Positions 33,883-40,890 of a stretch of 64,000 nucleotides of DNA are shown piece after piece. A program made the position numbers and the translations under genes. Where the stretch lies: the NCBI RefSeq assembly GCF_009674535.1, contig NZ_WKJK01000005.1, forward strand, positions 310,001 through 374,000. Reading direction: 5' to 3'. The notes beneath the pieces are model-generated. The model did not search any database. It was not told the DNA's origin and was given only the letters and a program-made list of their open reading frames with translations. Position 1 is the stretch's first letter, and the number at the start of each line of letters is the position of its first letter. Source of the DNA: Duganella guangzhouensis. Its GTDB lineage: Bacteria; Pseudomonadota; Gammaproteobacteria; Burkholderiales; Burkholderiaceae_D.

Positions 33883-35641
33883 TTTTCTGCATCCATTGTT
33901 TGACGACTTCGGCTACGCGTTCCGGTTCTTTCGCGGCCAGCACTTTCAGGTGGTCGACCATGACATCGACTGCCGAACCCGGTGGCGGCAGATCGTAGTT
34001 TTCCAGCAGCGGCACCACCGGCATGCCAGGCTGGGCGGCAGTACCGCCCAGCGCCGGGGCGGCGCCCGCCGTGCCGGCCGCGCCACCTTCCAGCGTGGCC
34101 TGGTCTTTGGCGGCGGCTTCCTTGGCTTCCTTGGCGGCGGCCACGGCGGCTTGTTCGGCGGCGCGGCGCTCGCTGGCGATGCGTTGAGCTTCCTTCGGAT
34201 CCGGCGTCAGGCGCACCGTGATCAGGCGCAGCAGCGGACGCGCGATCAGCAGATAGCCGAGCAGGGCGCCCAGCGCGTAGCCGGCGTATTTGGTGATGTC
34301 GACGATGTTGTCGCGCTCTTCCCACCACTGCACCGGCGCGACTTTGGGCGGGAAGTTCATGGCCGATACCACCAGCTGGTCGCCGCGCTCGGCGTTGATG
34401 CCGAGGCCGTTGCGCAGGATTTTGTCGATGTTGGCGATGTCGGCGGCGCTCCAGCCGGTTTTCGGGGTGGGCGCGGCGGCTTGCGCCAGCACCACCGCCA
34501 CGCTCAGTTTCTCCAGGCTGCCGCGGCTGCGCTTGGTCTGGATGATGCTGCGATCGTAGGCGTACTGGCGGGTGGTGGCGTTCTTGCGCGCGGAGCCATC
34601 CGGCTGGGCCGCGTTGGGGTCGGCGGCGCCGCCGGCGGTTTGCTGGGTGGCGGCGGCCGGATTGGCGTTGGCGGCCGGCGGCCGGTTCGACAGCGAACCC
34701 GGGATGCCCATCGCGGTGCGGTTGCGGTCCTGCTCTTCGCGCATGGCTTCGCTGGTGACTTTCGGATCGGCGCCGTATTTCTCGACGGTTTCCTCGACCC
34801 GGTCGTTGTTGACGGCGGCCGCCACCGACATGCGGAAGTTGTCGTCGCCGATCACTGGACCGAGCAGGCCCTTGATGTTGGTCTTGACCTCGTCCTGGTA
34901 GTGGCGCGCGGCGTCGTTGCCGCTGGTGCCGGCGTCAAAGCCGTCGGCCAGGTCGATGTGGGCCGACAGCAGGTTGCCGGCCTGGTCGACCAGGCTGACC
35001 CGTTGCGGCGCCAGGCTGGCGACGCTGCCCGACACCATGTTGACGATGGCGGCGATGGCTTCCGGCTGCAGCGTGGCGCCCGGTTTCAGCTGCACCACCA
35101 CCGAGGCCGACGATTTATCGCCGTCCGACGACACGAACGAGGTCGACTTGGCGATCGACAGGTGCACGCGCGCGTGCGAGATCGCATCCAGCGTCATGAT
35201 CGATTGCGCCAGCTCGCCTTCCAGGCCGCGGCGGAAGCGCACGTCCTGCACGAATTGCGACACGCCCAGCGGGTCGTTCTTGTCCATCAGCTCCAGTCCG
35301 GCCGGCAGCTGCGCGGTCACGCCCTTGGCGGCCAGCAGCATGCGCACCTTGCCCAGCATCGAATCGGGCACCAGCACCTGGCCGCTTTCAGGATGAATGC
35401 GGTAGGGGATGTGGTCGCCGTCCAGCACCGTCATCATGTCGGGCGCTGAGACCCGTTCACGGGCGCCAAACACCGGCTTGTAGCTGGCCTGGTTGTTCCA
35501 CATGTACATCAGCACCAGCGCGGTCAGGCCGATGGCCAGCATCATCAGGGGATACAGCGATTTCAACAGGGCGGGAGGCAGCGATTGCGCAGCCGGATTC
35601 GCTCGCCAGCGTTCGAAGGCGGACTTGAGGGTGTTAATCAC
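33866..35641 (-). CDS. fliF: Flagellar MS-ring protein FliF
   Basis: Membrane ring on which the basal body is built. 591 residues: transmembrane helix 1 near 28-50 (LYPLMMLAIGLTALVLMYMW), YscJ-like ring-building motifs (FRRGLEGELAQSIMTLDAIS, ARVHLSIAKSTSFV, ASVVVQLKPGATL), helix 2 near 450-470 (YAGYALGALLGYLLIARPLL), and a C-terminal FliG-binding tail ending VDHLKVLAAKEPERVAEVVK. Ala/Gly-rich linkers account for extra length. It begins 21 bases after fliE. Confidence 0.95.
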   Translation of the reverse strand: MINTLKSAFERWRANPAAQSLPPALLKSLYPLMMLAIGLTALVLMYMWNNQASYKPVFGARERVSAPDMMTVLDGDHIPYRIHPESGQVLVPDSMLGKVRMLLAAKGVTAQLPAGLELMDKNDPLGVSQFVQDVRFRRGLEGELAQSIMTLDAISHARVHLSIAKSTSFVSSDGDKSSASVVVQLKPGATLQPEAIAAIVNMVSGSVASLAPQRVSLVDQAGNLLSAHIDLADGFDAGTSGNDAARHYQDEVKTNIKGLLGPVIGDDNFRMSVAAAVNNDRVEETVEKYGADPKVTSEAMREEQDRNRTAMGIPGSLSNRPPAANANPAAATQQTAGGAADPNAAQPDGSARKNATTRQYAYDRSIIQTKRSRGSLEKLSVAVVLAQAAAPTPKTGWSAADIANIDKILRNGLGINAERGDQLVVSAMNFPPKVAPVQWWEERDNIVDITKYAGYALGALLGYLLIARPLLRLITVRLTPDPKEAQRIASERRAAEQAAVAAAKEAKEAAAKDQATLEGGAAGTAGAAPALGGTAAQPGMPVVPLLENYDLPPPGSAVDVMVDHLKVLAAKEPERVAEVVKQWMQKNGRTQ

Positions 35642-35662
35642 GTTGATTGCTTTCGCGGAGGC

Positions 35663-36013
35663 TTACAGCGGTAATTTGATCAGTTCGTCGAGGCCGCCCA
35701 TCACCTTGTTGCGCACTTGCATCAACATCGAGAAGGACAGGCTGGCATCCTGGCTGGACAGCATGGCGCCGACCAGGTCGTCGCTCTTGCCCGAGTCGAC
35801 ATCGGCCATCAGCTGGCCGGCGTTGGCATCCTGGGTGTTGACCTTGTCGATGGCGCTCTGCATCGACTGGGCGAAGGAGAAGGCAGGCTGGGCATCCTGC
35901 GCGCCGTACTGGCTGGCGGCAGCGATGGTGGTGCTGCTGTTGGACAGGTTTTGCGCCGCGTTGGTCAGCGACGCCAGGTCGGCCTGTATCAGGCTGGAGA
36001 ATCCGTTACTCAT
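35663..36013 (-). CDS. fliE: Flagellar hook-basal body complex protein FliE
   Basis: Rod adaptor between MS ring and rod. 116 residues: FSFAQSMQSAIDKVNTQDA, SGKSDDLVGAMLSSQDASL and SFSMLMQVRNKVMGGLDELI are the conserved helices. It is the first gene of the minus-strand fliEFGHIJ unit and faces the large divergent control region. Confidence 0.93.
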   Translation of the reverse strand: MSNGFSSLIQADLASLTNAAQNLSNSSTTIAAASQYGAQDAQPAFSFAQSMQSAIDKVNTQDANAGQLMADVDSGKSDDLVGAMLSSQDASLSFSMLMQVRNKVMGGLDELIKLPL

Positions 36014-36040
36014 CTTGCTACCCCCCGTTTTGCAACGTTT

Positions 36041-36060
36041 TTTTACCGCGTTTTACCGCG
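36041..36060. repeat. Tandem 10-bp repeat upstream of fliE
   Basis: TTTTACCGCG occurs twice in direct succession, preceded by further T bases. The second copy ends 47 bases upstream of the fliE start. It may be a regulator half-site pair or simple slippage. Confidence 0.5.
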
Positions 36061-36419
36061 TTTAAATCCAGATGACTACCATAGCGAGATTGCCGGAAAG
36101 CAGCAAGCCCATGTGACAGATATTGTGCTGCCCTATACCAAACCTGCTACACATCCGTTGTGCATGTCACAGTCTTGTAAAAAAGATAGTGTAGTCCTGT
36201 CAGACTAAGTCGGACGTATTAACGAGCAATCGCTCGGCGCAACGGTTTTATGGCCTGGATAGTCACCATGCCGCTTCACTGGTCGTGCGGCCCGGCAGCG
36301 CAACACGCGAAACAATTGATTTGAGGAAAATCTCGTTACAAATCATTCACTAAGCGCGGCTTGTTGCAGGGCAGCGTAAAGCTGACAAGGCGAATGAAGC
36401 TTACTGGCTAGCAACATTC

Positions 36420-36448
36420 TTGTAAAGCGTTATTTGCCTCTAGATAAT
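36420..36448 (+). promoter_or_regulatory. Sigma-70-like promoter toward fliM
   Basis: TTGTAA (36420-36425) and GATAAT (36443-36448) are separated by exactly 17 bases, matching the -35 and -10 boxes at 4 and 5 of 6 positions. The site lies about 195 bases upstream of fliM and would leave a long leader. It is a pattern match only. Confidence 0.35.
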
Positions 36449-36642
36449 TTTCCGGCGCAAATATTGTTGGTTAGCAATAATGTGAATTTTCAGGTATGCT
36501 GCTACCGAGATCGTCCTACTTTACGTTACGATTAGTTAGCGCATTCGTCCGCGCGCCAAAAAAATGCGCTGGGAGCAACCAGTTTTTAGCTGGATAGTGC
36601 GATGATGGTGAAGTGGGCAAGAATTACCGACATGGCCAATAC

Positions 36643-37524
36643 ATGACAACGACAAAACCGACGCAACATCAAGTGCTGGATCCCTGCCTGCTGGGCCGTC
36701 CAGTGCATTTGCTGCATATTTTTGCGGCCCAGTTGCGCGACGATCTGACGCAATCGATGCGGCTGAACATGAACCGCCGCTACTGGGGCGGCTTCCAGGT
36801 GCAGGACGTGACGTTCAGCCGGCTGGACGGCAACGACATCCGCAGCCGCTGGCTGAGCTTTGCGGCGCCGGCCGGCCAGATCGCTTTTTCACTGGAACGC
36901 AAGGTGCTGCTGAGCGTGCTCAACTACCGCTACGGCAGCGGCGCCAAGACCGACAGCAGCGCCACCATCGACGAGAACGCGGTGCGCGTGACCGCCACCG
37001 AGGAGCGGCTCGCTGTGGTGCTGGGGCAACAGTTGGCCGGCGTGCTGGCCGGCCGCATCGAACTCAACCTGCCAGCTTCCGACAAGCCGGCGCCGGCCGA
37101 AGGCGAGGCCGACGCCGCCGACAATGAATTCAAACCGGCCCCCGGCCAACATCCGCCCAAGGGCACCTGGGTGGTCACCGTGACGCTGGCCGACATGGCC
37201 GGCGTGGTGGGCGGCCAGTTCTGGTTTGCGCTCGACAAGCATTTGATGACCAGCGTGCTGCGCGGCCTGCTGCGCGACCGCGACAATGGCAAGAAGGCCA
37301 AGACCGCGGCGCCGCTGGCGCAGCGGCTGCAGGTCGGCCTGATCGGCCGCCTGGCCAGCAAGGAAGTGTCGCTGGGCGCGCTGTATGATTTGCAGGTTGG
37401 CGATGTGATCCCGATCAGCCTGTCCAGAGCGGACGTCCTGCTCGAAGATTCCCGCCTGTTTACGGCCGCGGTCACCGAGCACAAAGGCAAACTCTGTTTA
37501 ACCTCTTTTGAAGATGCAGAATAA
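36643..37524 (+). CDS. fliM: Flagellar motor switch protein FliM lacking the CheY-binding motif
   Basis: C-ring middle protein. 293 residues: CheC-like middle domain (LLGRPVHLLHIFAAQLRDDL, IAFSLERKVLLSVLNYRYG, ATEERLAVVLGQQLAGVLAG) and C-terminal SpoA domain (RLQVGLIGRLASKEVSLGAL, LQVGDVIPISLSRADVLLED). The usual N-terminal LSQxEIDALL peptide that binds phospho-CheY is missing, and an in-frame stop 45 bases upstream rules out a longer form with it. A GTG at 36613 could add ten residues. It starts the fliMNPQR-flhBA operon; its stop overlaps the fliN start. Confidence 0.85.
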   Translation: MTTTKPTQHQVLDPCLLGRPVHLLHIFAAQLRDDLTQSMRLNMNRRYWGGFQVQDVTFSRLDGNDIRSRWLSFAAPAGQIAFSLERKVLLSVLNYRYGSGAKTDSSATIDENAVRVTATEERLAVVLGQQLAGVLAGRIELNLPASDKPAPAEGEADAADNEFKPAPGQHPPKGTWVVTVTLADMAGVVGGQFWFALDKHLMTSVLRGLLRDRDNGKKAKTAAPLAQRLQVGLIGRLASKEVSLGALYDLQVGDVIPISLSRADVLLEDSRLFTAAVTEHKGKLCLTSFEDAE

Positions 37525-37898
37525 TGATGAACATGAACGTAGCCAACCCTAGCGACGCCCTGCTGGAAGATCTGTCGGAAGAGATGATCATCGACCAGAC
37601 CGGCACCGAGCTGACCGACCTGCCGGCCGCGCCGCCGCGGCGCGATCTGCCGGCCATGATGCGCAAGATCCCGGTCACGCTGACGCTGGAAGTGGGCTCG
37701 GCCCGCATCTCGCTGGAAGAGCTGATGAACATCGGCCCCGACAGCGTGGTCGAGCTGGATGTGCTGGCCGGCGAGCCGCTGGTCATCAAGGTGAACGGCA
37801 CCGCCATCGGCCGCGCCGAAGTGGTGGTGGCGGGCGAAAACTACGGCCTCAAAGTGATCGATCTGGATGGCCTGAATCTGGACATGATGACTCCATGA
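37524..37898 (+). CDS. fliN: Flagellar motor switch protein FliN
   Basis: C-ring base protein and docking site for FliH. 124 residues ending in a clear SpoA domain: MMRKIPVTLTLEVGSARISL, ELMNIGPDSVVELDVLAGEP, IKVNGTAIGRAEVVVAGENY and GLKVID. The acidic N-terminal 50 residues are variable. One base overlaps fliM and four overlap fliP. Confidence 0.95.
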   Translation: MMNMNVANPSDALLEDLSEEMIIDQTGTELTDLPAAPPRRDLPAMMRKIPVTLTLEVGSARISLEELMNIGPDSVVELDVLAGEPLVIKVNGTAIGRAEVVVAGENYGLKVIDLDGLNLDMMTP

Positions 37899-38671
37899 TC
37901 CGGAGTCTGACTACGCGGTGGCGCCAACGCCTGCGGGCGATCGCGCCGGCCGCTGCGGTATTGCTGGGCCTGGCCTGCCTGCCGGGCATGGCCCATGCGG
38001 TCGACCTGCTGGCCAATGTGGTGCCGGGCGCGAAGACCGAATTGACGGTCAAGATGCAAATCCTGATCATCATGACCTTGCTGGGCTTGCTCCCGGTGAT
38101 GGTGATGATGATGACCAGCTTCACCCGCTTCGTGATCGTGCTGTCGCTGCTGCGGCAGGCGCTGGGTTTGCAGCAGGGCTTGCCGAACCGGGTCATCACC
38201 GGGGTGGCGCTGATCCTGACGCTGCTGGTGATGCGGCCGATCGGCGACCAGATCTGGAGCGAAGCCTTCGTGCCGTACGACCAGGATAAAATCGGCCTGG
38301 AAACCGCGCTGCAGATCGCCGAGAAACCGGTGTCGCGCTTCATGCTGGCGCAGACCAGCAAGGCGGCGCTGCAGCAGATCGCCCACCTGGCCGGCGAGGA
38401 CAAGATCACCGAGCCGGCGCAGCACGCCTTCACCGTCAAGCTGGCGGCGTTCGTGCTGTCCGAGCTGAAGACCGCGTTCCAGATCGGCTGCATGCTGTTC
38501 ATTCCCTTCCTGGTGATTGACCTGGTGGTGTCGTCGGTGCTGATGGCGATGGGCATGATGATGCTGTCGCCGCTGGTGATTTCGCTGCCGTTCAAGCTGC
38601 TGCTGTTCGTGCTGGTGGATGGCTGGACCCTGACCGTCAACACGCTCGTCACGAGCATACAGGCATACTGA
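37895..38671 (+). CDS. fliP: Flagellar export gate protein FliP
   Basis: Core of the export gate. 258 residues with a cleavable signal peptide (ending GMAHA), then MQILIIMTLLGLLPVMVMMM, FTRFVIVLSLLRQALGLQQ, LAAFVLSELKTAFQIGCMLF and LVDGWTLTVN, all diagnostic. No fliO precedes it; fliN leads directly into fliP by an ATGA overlap, as in lateral-flagella operons. Confidence 0.96.
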   Translation: MIRSLTTRWRQRLRAIAPAAAVLLGLACLPGMAHAVDLLANVVPGAKTELTVKMQILIIMTLLGLLPVMVMMMTSFTRFVIVLSLLRQALGLQQGLPNRVITGVALILTLLVMRPIGDQIWSEAFVPYDQDKIGLETALQIAEKPVSRFMLAQTSKAALQQIAHLAGEDKITEPAQHAFTVKLAAFVLSELKTAFQIGCMLFIPFLVIDLVVSSVLMAMGMMMLSPLVISLPFKLLLFVLVDGWTLTVNTLVTSIQAY

Positions 38672-38680
38672 GAGGCGCCC

Positions 38681-38953
38681 ATGCTGACTCCCGACATCGC
38701 GGTCGATCTGGTGGTCGAGTCGCTGCACATCGTGATGCTGATGGTGGTGGTGCTGGTGGTGCCGGGCCTGATCACCGGCCTGCTGGTGGCGCTGTTCCAG
38801 GCCGCCACCCAGATCAATGAACAAACGCTGAGCTTCCTGCCCAGGCTGCTGGTGACGCTGCTGGCGGTGATCCTGGCCGGACGCTGGATGGCGACCTATC
38901 TGATGGACTTCTGCGTGTCCATCTTCACCCGCGCCGCCACCCTGGTCGGCTAG
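38681..38953 (+). CDS. fliQ: Flagellar export gate protein FliQ
   Basis: Small two-helix gate subunit, 90 residues: MLMVVVLVVPGLITGLLVAL and QINEQTLSFLPRLLVTLLAV are the standard helices and loop. Located between fliP and fliR. Confidence 0.95.
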   Translation: MLTPDIAVDLVVESLHIVMLMVVVLVVPGLITGLLVALFQAATQINEQTLSFLPRLLVTLLAVILAGRWMATYLMDFCVSIFTRAATLVG

Positions 38954-38972
38954 CTCGCGCCGCACGCCACCC

Positions 38973-39755
38973 ATGGAAGCCGTCTTCGCCCAGTTGCTGC
39001 CGATGCTGACCGCCCTGTGGTGGCCGTTCTGCCGCATCCTGGCGATGTTCATTGGCGCCCCGGTGCTGGGCGAGGCGGTGACGCCGGTGACGGCGCGCAT
39101 CCTGATCGCGCTGGTGCTGGCCATCATCATGATGCCGCTGACCGGCGGGGTGGCGCCGATCAATCCGTTTTCACTGCACGGCGTGGTGGCGTCGATCGAG
39201 CAGGGCCTGATCGGCTTCGTGCTGGGGCTGGCGTTCCACTTCGCGATGTCGGTGATTGGCGTGCTGGGCTTTGTGGTGTCGTCGCAGATGGGCTTGTCGA
39301 TGGCGGTGATGAATGACCCGATGAACGGTCAATCGTCGGACGTCACCTCGGCGCTGCTGTCGACGCTGTCGATCATCATCTTCTTCTCGATCGACGGCCA
39401 CCTGGTGATCGCCAACGTGATCGGCCAGAGCTTCAAGGCATGGCCGCTGGGTTCCGGCTTCGGCCCGATGCTGCTGGAGGCGGTGGCCTACAACGTGGCC
39501 TGGATTTTCTCGGCGGCGATGCTGCTGGCGATCCCGGTGGTGTTTTCCACCATGGTGGTGCAGATCGGTTTCGGTTTCCTCAACCGGGTGGCGCCCAGCC
39601 TGAATCTGTTCGCGCTGGGCTTTTCGATGATTACCATCTTCGGCCTGCTGATGCTGGTCCAGGTGGTGCGGTTCATTCCCGAACACTATGTGCGCATGAC
39701 CAACATGGTGCTGGAGCTGATCCGTCAGCAGATGCAGGTGGCGCTCCATGGCTGA
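38973..39755 (+). CDS. fliR: Flagellar export gate protein FliR
   Basis: Gate subunit completing the FliPQR pore. 260 residues with six hydrophobic segments; VAFHFAMSVIGVLGFVVSSQ-type segment (LAFHFAMSVIGVLGF), SSQMGLSMAVMNDPMNGQSS, and FLNRVAPSLNLFALGFSM are characteristic. It overlaps flhB by 8 bases. Confidence 0.95.
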   Translation: MEAVFAQLLPMLTALWWPFCRILAMFIGAPVLGEAVTPVTARILIALVLAIIMMPLTGGVAPINPFSLHGVVASIEQGLIGFVLGLAFHFAMSVIGVLGFVVSSQMGLSMAVMNDPMNGQSSDVTSALLSTLSIIIFFSIDGHLVIANVIGQSFKAWPLGSGFGPMLLEAVAYNVAWIFSAAMLLAIPVVFSTMVVQIGFGFLNRVAPSLNLFALGFSMITIFGLLMLVQVVRFIPEHYVRMTNMVLELIRQQMQVALHG

Positions 39756-40890
39756 CGACAGCACTGGCGATAAAACCGAGAAGGCGTCACAGCAGAAGCT
39801 GAAGAAATCGCGCCAGGAAGGGCAGGTGGTGCGCTCGCGCGACCTGTCGACCGCGATCGGCATCCTGGTCAGCCTGAAACTGTTTGTCTACCTGCTGCCG
39901 AACTATCTGGTGCAGTTCAACGAAATCTTCCATCAGAGCTTTGCGCCGCTGGATAGCGAGGGCGCGATCGACAACGCCATGTCGATCGTGTTCAGCAGCT
40001 CGATGTGGTTGCTGATCCAGATGTTGCTGCCGCTGTTCGTGGTGCCGCTGTTTATCATTCTGGGCGCGATGGTGCCGGGCGGCTGGGTGGTGTCGATGAA
40101 GCACTGGGAGCCCAAGCTCAACCGCATGAGCCCGGCGGCCAATATCGGCCGCCTGTTCAGCGGCAAGCACGCGTTCGAGATGCTGATCTCGATCGGCAAG
40201 GCCAGCGTGCTGATCGCGGTGCTGATACATGTCGCTCGCTCGACCGTGCCGGCCTACACCCAGTTGCAGCTGCTGCCGATGGGGCAGGCCATGATGATCG
40301 GCTCGAATCTGATGCTGGACGGCCTGATGGCGATGGTGGCGGTGTTCGTCATCTTCGCGCTGATCGACGTGCCGGCGCAGGCCTGGTTCTTCGCCAAGAA
40401 CCAGCGCATGTCGAAGCAGGACCTGAAGGAAGAACACAAGTCGACCGAGGGCCGGCCCGAAGTCAAAAGCCGCATCCGACAGCTGCAGCGGGCGATGGCG
40501 CGGCGCAGCGCGCGCAAGAGCGTGCCCAGCGCCGACGTGGTGATCGTCAACCCGGAGCACTACGCGGTGGCGCTGAAGTACGACCTCAAAAAGGCCGAGG
40601 CGCCGTATGTGATCGCCAAGGGCGTCGACGAGATGGCGCTGTACATCAAGCAGCTGGCGGCCGAATTCAAGATTGAAGTGATGGAGCTGCCGCCGCTGGC
40701 GCGCGCCATCTACAACACCAGCCAGGTCAACCAGCAGATCCCGGTGCAGTTGTACCAGGCGGTGTCGCAGGTGCTGAACTATGTGCTGCAACTGCAGGCA
40801 TTCCGTACCGGCCGGCGCAACGCCGAACCGGTGCCACCAAGAGAAAGTGAAATTGTTGTGCCCACATCCATGAGCGAGGTTAAGCAGTGA
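39748..40890 (+). CDS. flhB: Flagellar export switch protein FlhB
   Basis: Switches export specificity from rod/hook to filament substrates after autocleavage. 380 residues: TGDKTEKASQQKLKKSRQEG at the start, four transmembrane helices, and the cytoplasmic domain with MSKQDLKEEHKSTEGRPEVK. The autocleavage site reads NPEH (residues 268-271) where NPTH is usual; Asn and Pro, the bonds that break, are kept. The C-terminal tail is hydrophilic and Pro/Glu-rich. The stop overlaps the flhA GTG start. Confidence 0.95.
   Translation: MADDSTGDKTEKASQQKLKKSRQEGQVVRSRDLSTAIGILVSLKLFVYLLPNYLVQFNEIFHQSFAPLDSEGAIDNAMSIVFSSSMWLLIQMLLPLFVVPLFIILGAMVPGGWVVSMKHWEPKLNRMSPAANIGRLFSGKHAFEMLISIGKASVLIAVLIHVARSTVPAYTQLQLLPMGQAMMIGSNLMLDGLMAMVAVFVIFALIDVPAQAWFFAKNQRMSKQDLKEEHKSTEGRPEVKSRIRQLQRAMARRSARKSVPSADVVIVNPEHYAVALKYDLKKAEAPYVIAKGVDEMALYIKQLAAEFKIEVMELPPLARAIYNTSQVNQQIPVQLYQAVSQVLNYVLQLQAFRTGRRNAEPVPPRESEIVVPTSMSEVKQ

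Larger units (their letters stand above)
36014..36642. other. 629-bp gene-free control region between fliE and fliM
   Basis: A divergent intergenic region, AT-richer than the neighbouring genes, with no plausible coding sequence on either strand. In enterobacterial Flag-2 loci the activator gene lafK lies in this interval; here it is missing. The region must hold the promoters of both early operons. I found one sigma-70-like site toward fliM, a tandem repeat near fliE, and no convincing sigma-54 site. Confidence 0.7.

Noticed and set aside
36380..36640. Possible sigma-54 promoter near fliM (TGGC at about 36405)
   Set aside because: No GC at the required -12 distance; the spacing and second box do not fit.
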